Shown here: positions 51,479 to 60,265 of the stretch, in pieces
Position numbering within the stretch: position 1 is the first letter of the stretch
Layout of the letters: every line of letters starts with the position of its first letter
Assembly (NCBI RefSeq): GCF_900091575.1
Contig: NZ_FMCR01000004.1
Coordinates: 496,001-560,000, forward strand
Direction: 5' to 3'
Source: Micromonospora saelicesensis
GTDB lineage: Bacteria > Actinomycetota > Actinomycetes > Mycobacteriales > Micromonosporaceae
DNA length: 64,000 nucleotides
The notes under the pieces: generated by a model
The model's database searches: none
What the model was told of the DNA's origin: nothing
What the model saw: only the letters and a program-made list of their open reading frames with translations
Translations under genes and position numbers: made by a program

Positions 51479-52213
51479 CTACCGGTCGTTAAACGCGCCG
51501 ACGACAGCCGATCGGTTGGACTTTGCGCCCCTGAGCTGCTCGGACCACGGCACGACCGGCCGCGAACCGCCGGCGAGCACCGCCGCGTGCACCGCTCGGG
51601 CGAGCGGGGCACCCCAGGTGGAGCGCGGACCGCCGTACGCGGCCTCCGGCCCGTCCACTGGGCAGAGCACTGTGACCGCGTCGGTGGGCGTGCCTGTCCC
51701 CGGCACCCCCAGCTCGGTTATCGCCTGGGTCTTCGCCTCGGTCGCGGTGGCCACCGCATTCACCAGCGCCGAGTCGGCGAGCCGGGCCGGCACGTACACC
51801 ACGATGTTGACAGTGCCGACGTGTGGTGCCAGCGCGGCCGGCGTCGGCGCGGCCGCGGGCACCGGCGTGCCGAGCCCGACCGTCGCCCAGGCCCGCACCC
51901 CGGCGTCGGTTCGCGCGACCACCTCGGTCACATCGACGCCGGTCAGCAGACCGACCCCGGGCCCGTCGAGGGCCAGCTCGGCGGCGATCGAGGCCAGGTG
52001 CGCCGCGGGGTCATCCCGGTCGTACGACATCGGTACGGTCGCGTTCAACACCCACCGCCGGACCCCGATGCCACCGCCCAGCGGGGCACTGCTGACCGCC
52101 CGCAGCGGCACGTCCGCACGCCAGACGAGCAGCGGGACGTGCCGCCCGTCCTCGGCGCGGCTGGTCAGAGTCGGCTCGCTCAGCACGTCGGGCAGGTTAC
52201 GCCCACCGATCAA
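51479..52213 (-). CDS. cbiZ: adenosylcobinamide amidohydrolase (CbiZ-like)
   Basis: CbiZ cuts adenosylcobinamide to adenosylcobyric acid, salvaging precursors for B12 assembly. The protein has 244 residues with VLNATVPMSYDRDDPAAHL, GLLTGVDVT, HVGTINIVV-like HVGTVNIVVYVP, ATATEAKTQAITELG and GTPTDAVTVLCP. TTG 52213 is the only start codon in frame. No other cobalamin gene and no B12 riboswitch is visible around it. It is divergent from crp, 116 bp away. Confidence 0.82.
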   Translation of the reverse strand: MIGGRNLPDVLSEPTLTSRAEDGRHVPLLVWRADVPLRAVSSAPLGGGIGVRRWVLNATVPMSYDRDDPAAHLASIAAELALDGPGVGLLTGVDVTEVVARTDAGVRAWATVGLGTPVPAAAPTPAALAPHVGTVNIVVYVPARLADSALVNAVATATEAKTQAITELGVPGTGTPTDAVTVLCPVDGPEAAYGGPRSTWGAPLARAVHAAVLAGGSRPVVPWSEQLRGAKSNRSAVVGAFNDR

Positions 52214-52329
52214 GATTCCAGGGGCGACCTCTGATTCATGCTCACGTGCGCCTAGACTTGGCGGCGCGCGAGGGGATCAGCGGACGGCGGCCCCGGCCGA
52301 CGGACGGCACGCGCAACCGGAGGTGCGCA

Positions 52330-53007
52330 ATGGACGAGGTACTGGCCCGCAGCGGGATCTTCCAGGGTGTTGACCCGGAAGCTGCCGAGGCGCTTGCCAA
52401 GGAGATGGAGACGATCGAGGTCCGCAAGGGCGAGATCGTCTTCAATGAGGGCGAGCCCGGTGACAGCCTCTACATCCTGCTGTCCGGGAAGATCAAGGTT
52501 GGTCGCCGCGCAGCGGACGGCCGGCAGAACCTCATCGCGGTGATGGGGCCGTCGGACATGGTCGGTGAGCTGTCGCTCTTCGACCCGGGTCCGCGTACGG
52601 CGACCGCCACCGCGGTGACCGACACCCGGCTGGTGCGGCTGCGTAAGCAGGCGCTGCGGCCGTGGCTCAACAACCGCCCGGAGATCGCCGAGCAGTTGCT
52701 CCGGGTGCTCGCCCGGCGGCTGCGCCGGACCAACGACTCGCTCGCCGACCTGATCTTCACGGACGTGCCGGGCCGGGTCGCCAAGAACCTGCTCCAGATG
52801 GCGGGCCGCTTCGGCACCCGCGACGGCGGCGTTCTGCGGGTGACCCACGACCTCACCCAGGAGGAGATCGCCCAGCTCGTCGGCGCCTCGCGGGAGACCG
52901 TCAACAAGGCGCTGGCCGACTTCGCCTCGCGCGGATGGCTGCGGTTGGACGGCAAGAGCATCATTATCCTGGACCCGGAGCGCCTGGCCCGTCGCGCCCG
53001 CGTCTGA
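52330..53007 (+). CDS. crp: Crp/Fnr-family cAMP-responsive regulator
   Basis: This 225-residue protein is very close in pattern to M. tuberculosis Crp (Rv3676): a cyclic-nucleotide domain (FNEGEPGDSLYILLSGKIKVG and GELSLFDPGPRTATATAV, whose RTATA contacts the phosphate) and a C-terminal winged helix with LTQEEIAQLVGASRETVNKAL as the recognition helix. ATG 52330 has GGAGG (52319-52323). A -10-like TAGACT lies at 52253-52258. It stands beside nth as in mycobacteria. Confidence 0.94.
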   Translation: MDEVLARSGIFQGVDPEAAEALAKEMETIEVRKGEIVFNEGEPGDSLYILLSGKIKVGRRAADGRQNLIAVMGPSDMVGELSLFDPGPRTATATAVTDTRLVRLRKQALRPWLNNRPEIAEQLLRVLARRLRRTNDSLADLIFTDVPGRVAKNLLQMAGRFGTRDGGVLRVTHDLTQEEIAQLVGASRETVNKALADFASRGWLRLDGKSIIILDPERLARRARV

Positions 53008-53021
53008 GCAGCAGCACCCGA

Positions 53022-53058
53022 CGTCCCCGCCTGCCGTCACCGACGGTAGGCGGGGACG
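53022..53058 (+). terminator. 17-bp hairpin terminator after crp
   Basis: The arms CGTCCCCGCCTGCCGTC (53022-53038) and GACGGTAGGCGGGGACG (53042-53058) have one G-T pair and a 3-nt loop, and are followed by TTT. It is the clearest intrinsic terminator in the window. Confidence 0.85.
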
Positions 53059-53122
53059 TTTGCCGTCTGCCTGACGCAGAATCGCTGGCCTGGAGACGGT
53101 GCCCGCGGTGAGGGTGGGTCCC

Positions 53123-53866
53123 ATGGTGAACCGAGTTGCGGTGCTCTCCGACATCCATGGTGTCCTGCCGGCGCTGGAGGCCGTACTGGCCGAGCCGGAC
53201 GTCGCCGCCGCCGATCTGATCGTGCTCACCGGCGACATCGCCGCCGGCCCGCAACCGGTCGAGGTGCTGGACGTGCTCGCCGGCGTGGGCGACCGGGTGT
53301 GCTGGGTCGGCGGCAATGCCGACCGCGAACTGGTCGAGGCCCGGGCCGGCCGTCCCGCGTCGATCGAGGTGTCGAACTGGGCCGCCGGGCAGCTGCGCGA
53401 CGACCAGGTGGCCCGGCTCGCCGCGCTGCCGGCGACGGCGACGCTGGAGATCGACGGCCTCGGGCCGACGCTGTTCTGCCACGCCACGCCCCGCGATGAC
53501 GAGGAGGTCGTGCTCGTCGACTCCCGGATGGCGCGCTGGGCGGAGGTGTTCGACGGTCTCCCCGCCGAGATCACCACGGTGGTCTGCGGCCACACGCACA
53601 TGCCCTTCACCCGGCTGGTCGACCGGCGTCTGGTGGTCAACCCGGGAAGCATCGGCATGCCGTACGGGGGCGCGGGCGCGTGGTGGGCGCTGCTCGGGCC
53701 GGGCGTCCAACTGCGCCGCACCGCCTTCGACGTGGACGCGGCCTGCGTCCGCGTGGCGGCGGAGTCGACCTTCCCCGACGCCGCCGCCTGGGCCGACGAG
53801 TACCTGCGCTCCCAGCACAGCGACGCCGACGCGCTGACCGCCTTCGGCCCCCGCGACGGCCGCTGA
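53123..53866 (+). CDS. calcineurin-like metallophosphoesterase (YfcE/MJ0936 type)
   Basis: This 247-residue soluble phosphoesterase has the metal motifs VLSDIHGVLPAL, LTGDIAAG, WVGGNADRE, FCHATPRDD, VVCGHTHMPF and VNPGSIGMPYGG. This arrangement fits the DUF4073/YfcE-like phosphodiesterase group. ATG 53123 follows GAGGGTGG; an in-frame GTG at 53099 is possible. It stands alone after the crp terminator. Confidence 0.88.
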   Translation: MVNRVAVLSDIHGVLPALEAVLAEPDVAAADLIVLTGDIAAGPQPVEVLDVLAGVGDRVCWVGGNADRELVEARAGRPASIEVSNWAAGQLRDDQVARLAALPATATLEIDGLGPTLFCHATPRDDEEVVLVDSRMARWAEVFDGLPAEITTVVCGHTHMPFTRLVDRRLVVNPGSIGMPYGGAGAWWALLGPGVQLRRTAFDVDAACVRVAAESTFPDAAAWADEYLRSQHSDADALTAFGPRDGR

Positions 53867-53879
53867 GCCGGCATTGAGC

Positions 53880-54030
53880 CGGCCGCCGGCCGCCGGGCGG
53901 CAGGCCGGCGGCGGGCGGGCGGCAGGCCGGCGGCGGGCGGGCGGCAGGCCGGCGGCAGGCGGGCGGCAGGCGGGCGGCAGGCGGGCAGCGGGCGGCGGCG
54001 GCAGGCGGACGGGCGGCGGCAGGCGGGATA
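53880..54030. repeat. G/C-only simple repeat tract
   Basis: About 150 bp are made of variants of GGCGGCAGGCG and GGCGGGCGGCAGGCC, starting right after the phosphoesterase gene. It is non-coding in any convincing frame and slippage-prone. Confidence 0.8.
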
Positions 54031-54044
54031 CCCGTCAGGGAGCC

Positions 54045-54232
54045 TTTGGAGCTGAATCGTTTGCGGCATCAGCCAGAGGTGCTCGGCAGGCCGATCCTCA
54101 ACGAGGTCGACGGGCGCGGTCGACTGGCGCAGTCGACAGGCCCGGTCGACTGGCGCGGTCGACTGGCGCGGTCGAAGGGCCCGGTCGACTGGCGCGGTCG
54201 AAGGGCGATTCGTTTGTGGCATCAGCTCCAAA
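54045..54232. repeat. palindromic-ended element enclosing a 13-bp array
   Basis: TTTGGAGCTGA (54045-54055) and TCAGCTCCAAA (54222-54232) are perfect inverted repeats. Inside, TCGTTTG[CT]GGCATCAGC occurs twice as a direct repeat (54057-54073 and 54210-54226). The arrangement looks like a short palindromic intergenic element split by a duplication. It encodes nothing recognisable. Confidence 0.6.
54114..54204. repeat. seven tandem 13-bp units (GCGCGGTCGACTG)
   Basis: Seven 13-bp units, consensus GCGCGGTCGACTG with substitutions (GCGCAGTCGACAG, GCCCGGTCGACTG, GCGCGGTCGAAGG), are head to tail. A weaker unit precedes them at 54101. There are no spacers, so this is not a CRISPR array. Confidence 0.85.
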
Positions 54233-54309
54233 GCGAGACCAAGCACCAAGCCCACCTCCCACGCCGCCCCACCGCGAGCCCACCCGAGCCACGCGGGCTC
54301 AGAAAAAGT

Positions 54310-54349
54310 CAGTCTTGACTGTTTGTTTTGTAGGCACCAAGCTGTCCCC
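54310..54349 (+). promoter_or_regulatory. promoter and palindrome of the second TetR gene
   Basis: TTGACT (54315-54320), 17 bp and CAAGCT (54338-54343) form a promoter whose start point would coincide with GTG 54350, giving a leaderless mRNA. The palindrome CAGTC-TT-GACTG (54310-54321) covers the -35 and is a plausible TetR operator. Confidence 0.5.
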
Positions 54350-54955
54350 GTGCCCACCGCATCGACGCGTGTCCCTCAGCAGGAACGCAGCCGCGCCACC
54401 CAGGCCCGGCTGCTGGAGGCGACCGTCGACTGCCTGATCGAGCACGGTTGGTCCGGCACCACGACCACAGTCGTCGCGGCGCGGGCCGGTGTTTCGCGTG
54501 GGGCGCAGCTGCACCACTACCCGACGAAGGCGGCGCTGGTGACGGCCGCCGTGGCCCATCTGGCCGAGCGCCGGGCCGACGAGTTGCGCACCGAGGCCGA
54601 GGCGCTCCCGGCTGGCCCGCAGCGGTTGGACCGGGTCGTCGACCTGCTCGCCGTGGCGTTCACCGGGCCGCTGTTCGTGGCCGCGCTCGAGCTCTGGGTC
54701 GCCGCCCGCACGGATCGGGAGCTGCGGGACGCCCTGGTGCCCCTGGAGGCGACGGTCGGGCGGGAGATGCACCGGCTCACCGTCGCCCTGCTCGGTGTCG
54801 ACGAGCGTCGACCCGGTGTCCGCGAAGCGGTGCAGGCCACGCTCGATCTGCTCCGTGGGCTCGGGGTGGCCAACCTCCTCAGCGACGATTCCGCCCGCCG
54901 GGCTGCCCTGTTGACCACCTGGAAGCGCCAGCTCGCCACCCTGCTCACGCCCTGA
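54350..54955 (+). CDS. TetR-family regulator of the acyl-CoA operon
   Basis: This 201-residue protein has an N-terminal helix-turn-helix (RATQARLLEATVDCLIEHGW, TTTVVAARAGVSRGAQLHHYP) and a C-terminal ligand domain typical of regulators of fatty or branched acyl-CoA genes. No ribosome site precedes GTG 54350 and a promoter fits a leaderless start. It lies 37 bp before the acyl-CoA catabolic operon on the same strand and is probably its local repressor, with an acyl-CoA as a likely ligand. Confidence 0.85.
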   Translation: MPTASTRVPQQERSRATQARLLEATVDCLIEHGWSGTTTTVVAARAGVSRGAQLHHYPTKAALVTAAVAHLAERRADELRTEAEALPAGPQRLDRVVDLLAVAFTGPLFVAALELWVAARTDRELRDALVPLEATVGREMHRLTVALLGVDERRPGVREAVQATLDLLRGLGVANLLSDDSARRAALLTTWKRQLATLLTP

Positions 54956-54992
54956 CCGCCGGCCGCACCGGCCACCACCGACCGGAGGCACC

Positions 54993-55790
54993 ATGGTCGA
55001 CCTCAGCGACCTGCTCACGGACCTGGCCGACGAGTCCGCCCACCTGGACGCCCTGGTGGCGCCACTGCCCGTGGCCGACTGGGCGAGGCCGACCCCCGCG
55101 CCGGGCTGGAGCATCGGGCATCAGATCGCCCACCTCGCCTGGACCGACCACGTCGCGCTGTTGGCCGCGACCGATCCCGAGGCGTTCTACGCGACGGTCA
55201 CCGCCGCGCCGGACGTGACCAGACTCGTCGACGTCGGCGCCGAGGAGTTCCTCGCCCCGCCGGCCGAACTGCTCGCCCGCTGGCGGGCCGGGCGCACAGC
55301 GCTCGTCGACGCACTGGCCGCCGTTCCGGCCGGCGGCAAACTGCCCTGGTACGGCACCCGGATGTCGGCCACCTCGATGGCCACCGCCCGGATCATGGAG
55401 ACCTGGGCGCACGGCGCGGACGTGGCCGACGCCCTCGACGTGGTCCGCCCCGACAGCGACCGACTCCGGCACGTTGCGCACCTGGGCGTGCGTACCCTCG
55501 GGCACGGCTTCGCCGCGCACGGCCGGGAGGCACCGACGGGCCCGGTCCGGGTCGAGCTGGTCGGGCCGGGCGGGGAGGCCTGGAGCTGGGGTCCGGCGGA
55601 CGCCGCCGACCGGGTCACCGGCCCGGCTCGGGACTTCTGCCTGCTGGTCACCCAGCGCCGACACCGCGCGGACCTCGCTCTGGTCGCCACCGGGCCGGTC
55701 GCCGACGAGTGGCTCGACGTGGCGCAGGCCTTCGCCGGGCCGCCGGGTGACGGCCGGCAGCCGGCCGGCGGGATCGGGGTACGGGCATGA
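54993..55790 (+). CDS. TIGR03084-family DinB/maleylpyruvate isomerase-like protein
   Basis: This 265-residue protein of the TIGR03084 metal-binding family, related to mycothiol-dependent DinB-fold enzymes, has the N-terminal segment PAPGWSIGHQIAHLAWTDH with a histidine and a later METWAHGADVADAL, which together supply the three metal-ligand histidines. Members typically sit directly upstream of AtuA-like and acyl-CoA carboxylase genes, as here; their reaction is not known. ATG 54993 has GGAGG. The stop overlaps the next start (ATGA). Confidence 0.85.
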   Translation: MVDLSDLLTDLADESAHLDALVAPLPVADWARPTPAPGWSIGHQIAHLAWTDHVALLAATDPEAFYATVTAAPDVTRLVDVGAEEFLAPPAELLARWRAGRTALVDALAAVPAGGKLPWYGTRMSATSMATARIMETWAHGADVADALDVVRPDSDRLRHVAHLGVRTLGHGFAAHGREAPTGPVRVELVGPGGEAWSWGPADAADRVTGPARDFCLLVTQRRHRADLALVATGPVADEWLDVAQAFAGPPGDGRQPAGGIGVRA

Positions 55791-57463
55791 TCCGCATCGG
55801 CAACGCCTCCGGCTTCTACGGCGACCGGTTCACCGCCTGGCGGGAGATGCTCGACGGCGGTGAGCTGGACGTGCTGACCGGCGACTACCTCGCTGAGTTG
55901 ACCATGCTGATCCTGGCCCGGGACCGTATGCGCGACCCCGACCTGGGCTACGCGAAGACGTTCCTGCGGCAACTGGAGACCTGCCTCGGCACCGCCCTCG
56001 ACCGGGGAGTCCGGATCGTCACCAACGCCGGCGGGTTGAACCCGGCCGGCCTGGCCGCCGCCATCGAGAAGCTCGCCGACCGGCTCGGCCTCCCGACGCA
56101 GGTCGGGTACGTCGAGGGCGACACGATCCAGCGACCGGACGCGTTGAGCGCGAACGCCTACCTCGGCGCGTTCGGGATAGCCGCCTGCCTCGACGCGGGT
56201 GCGGACGTGGTGGTCACCGGCCGGGTCACCGACGCGTCGCTGGTGGTCGGCGCGGCCATCGCCCGGTACGGGTGGGGCCGCGACGACCTCGACGAGTTGG
56301 CCGGGGCCACCGTCGCGGGGCACCTCGTCGAGTGCGGCGCACAGGTCACCGGCGGCAACTTCAGCTTCTTCACCGAGCTGCCCGACGGCGGTCATCGGCC
56401 CGGGTTCCCGATCGCCGAGGTGCACCCCGACGGCTCATCGGTGCTCACCAAGCATCCGGGTACTGGCGGCGCGGTCACCGTGGAGACGGTCACCGCCCAA
56501 CTGCTCTACGAGATCGGCGGACCGTCGTACCTGGGGCCGGACGTGGTGACCCGGCTGGACACGGTGACGCTGCACCCCGACGGGCCGGACCGGGTCCGGG
56601 TCTCCGGCGTACGCGGCACGCCGCCACCGCCCACGCTGAAGGTGGGCGTCAACAACCTCGGCGGCTTCCGCAACTCGATGACGTTCGTCCTCTGCGGGCT
56701 GGACATCGAGGCGAAGGCGGCCCTGGTCCGGGGGCAGGTCGAGGAGGCGGTGGGCAAGGACGGGCTGGAGTTCACGCTGGCCCGGACCGACCACCCGGAC
56801 GCCGCCGACACCGAGGCGGCCAGCGCCCTGCTGCACGTACACCTGCGCGACGGCGACAAGGCGCGGGCCGGGCGGGCGTTCTCGGCCGCCGCGGTCGAGT
56901 TGGCCCTGGCCTCGTACCCGGGCTGCACGCTGACCACACTGCCCGGCGACGCGACACCGTACGGCGTCTTCACCGCCGACGCGGTGCCGCAGGACGCGGT
57001 GGCGCACGTCGCGGTGCTACCCGGTGGCGAGCGGGCGCCGGTCGCCCCGCCGATCCGCACCGCCCCCACCTCGCAGGACGAGTCGGCCCCGGGTGGCGAG
57101 GTGGCGGTCGACGGCCCGACCCGGCGCGGGGCGCTCGGCGAGGTGGTCGGCGCACGCTCCGGGGACAAGGGCGGGGATGCCAACCTCGGTGTCTGGGCGC
57201 GCTCCGACGCCGGGTACGCCTGGTTGCGGACCTGGTTGACCGTCGAACGGCTGGCCGAGCTGGTGCCGGAGACCGCCCCGCTGACGGTGCGGCGCTACGA
57301 GTTGTCGAACCTGCGTGCTGTCAACTTCGTGATCGAGGGCCTGCTCGGGGCCGGGGTGGCCGCGTCCACCCGGTTCGACCCGCAGGCCAAGGCGCTCGGC
57401 GAGCTGCTGCGCGCCCGGATCGTCGACCTGCCGGCCGACCTACCGACGGGGGCATCCCGATGA
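55787..57463 (+). CDS. acyclic terpene utilisation AtuA-like protein (DUF1446)
   Basis: This 558-residue protein has an N-terminal DUF1446 domain (IRIGNASGFYGDRFTAWREM, TNAGGLNPAGLAAAIEKLAD, ECGAQVTGGNFSFF, VNNLGGFRNSMTF) and a C-terminal AtuA-like ferredoxin-fold domain (GARSGDKGGDANLGVWAR, LRAVNFVIEGLLG). In Pseudomonas, AtuA is essential for citronellol/geraniol breakdown, but its reaction is undefined. ATGA overlaps couple it to genes on both sides. Confidence 0.88.
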   Translation: MIRIGNASGFYGDRFTAWREMLDGGELDVLTGDYLAELTMLILARDRMRDPDLGYAKTFLRQLETCLGTALDRGVRIVTNAGGLNPAGLAAAIEKLADRLGLPTQVGYVEGDTIQRPDALSANAYLGAFGIAACLDAGADVVVTGRVTDASLVVGAAIARYGWGRDDLDELAGATVAGHLVECGAQVTGGNFSFFTELPDGGHRPGFPIAEVHPDGSSVLTKHPGTGGAVTVETVTAQLLYEIGGPSYLGPDVVTRLDTVTLHPDGPDRVRVSGVRGTPPPPTLKVGVNNLGGFRNSMTFVLCGLDIEAKAALVRGQVEEAVGKDGLEFTLARTDHPDAADTEAASALLHVHLRDGDKARAGRAFSAAAVELALASYPGCTLTTLPGDATPYGVFTADAVPQDAVAHVAVLPGGERAPVAPPIRTAPTSQDESAPGGEVAVDGPTRRGALGEVVGARSGDKGGDANLGVWARSDAGYAWLRTWLTVERLAELVPETAPLTVRRYELSNLRAVNFVIEGLLGAGVAASTRFDPQAKALGELLRARIVDLPADLPTGASR

Positions 57464-58652
57464 GCATCGTGGACACCCCGGAGCGCCGGCAGCTACGCGA
57501 GCTGACCCGGGCGTTCGTGACCCGGGAGGTGTTGCCCCACCTGGACGACTGGGAGCGGGCCGGCGAGGTGCCCCGGGCGCTGCACGCGACCGCCGCGAAG
57601 CTCGGCCTGCTCGGCATCGGCTTCCCGGAGTCGGTCGGCGGCAGCGGCGGTGACCTGCTCGACTCGATCATCGTTACCGAGGAGCTGATCCGCTCCGGTG
57701 GCTCGTCCGGGCTGGTGGCGGCCCTGTTCACGCACGGGATCGCGTTGCCGCACATGGTAGCGGCGGCCGGTGCCCGCACCGGTGGCTCGCTGGGCGGGCG
57801 GCTCGGTGGCGTCTCGTCCCCGGGCGACGACAGTCTGATCGAGCGGTACGTGCGGCCCACGCTGTCCGGCACGATGATCGGCGCGCTGGCCATCACCGAG
57901 CCGGATGGCGGTTCGGACGTGGCCGGCATCCGCACGACGGCCCGCCGCGACGGCGACCACTACGTGGTGAACGGGTCGAAGACGTACATCACCAGCGGGC
58001 ACCGGGCCGACTTCGTGACCACGGCGGTGTGTACCGACTTCCCCGGCAGCGGTGAACTCACCCTGCTGGTCATCGACAAGGGGTCGCCCGGGTTCACAGT
58101 GGGACGCCGGTTGGAGAAGCTGGGCTGGCACTGCTCGGACACCGCAGAACTGTCCTTCGCGGACGTGCGGGTACCGGTCGCCAACCGGATCGGCGCGGAG
58201 AACACCGGCTTCCTGGCGATCATGCAGCACTTCGCGGCGGAACGGCTGTCGCTGGCGACCCAGGCGTACGCGACAGCGCAGCGCTGCGTCGAGTTGGCGG
58301 TGCGCTGGTGTCGGGACCGGGAAACCTTCGGGCGCCCGCTGGCCAGCCGGCAGCTCATCCGGCACCGGTTGGCCGAGATGCACACCCGGGCCGAGGCGGC
58401 CCGGTCGTACGTGCACGCAGTGGCGGGTCGGGTGGCGGCCGGCGAGCCGGTGGTGACCGAGGTGGCGATGGCGAAGAACGTGGCGGTGGCCGCCTGCGAC
58501 CACGTCGTCGACCAGGCGTTGCAGCTGCACGGCGGGTTCGGCTACCTGCGCGACGCCGAGGTGGAGCGGCACTACCGCGACGCGCGGATCCTCGGCATCG
58601 GCGGCGGCACCACCGAGATCATGAACGAGATCATCGCGAAAGGCATGGGCCT

Positions 58653-58656
<4 letters not shown>
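57460..58656 (+). CDS. acyl-CoA dehydrogenase, isovaleryl/citronellyl-CoA type
   Basis: This 398-residue flavoprotein dehydrogenates an acyl-CoA at the alpha-beta bond. FAD/substrate signatures are ALAITEPDGGSDVAGI, YVVNGSKTYITSG and QLHGGFGYLRDAEVERHYRD. The usual C-terminal catalytic Glu is replaced by Gly (GIGGGTTEI), while Glu261 in FAAERLSLA is in the helix-G position used by isovaleryl-CoA dehydrogenase, so a branched substrate is likely. An 18-residue Gly/Arg insertion (about residues 105-122) interrupts the normal AAAG-DxxLIERY stretch. It overlaps neighbours by ATGA. Confidence 0.92.
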
Positions 58657-60254
<1,598 letters not shown>

Positions 60255-60265
60255 AGGGGCCACTC

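Noticed and set aside
52214..52329. Cobalamin riboswitch upstream of cbiZ
   Set aside because: The 116-bp spacer is too short and lacks the conserved B12-box sequence.
54114..54204. Second possible CRISPR-like array
   Set aside because: 13-bp units without spacers and no cas genes; simple tandem repeat.
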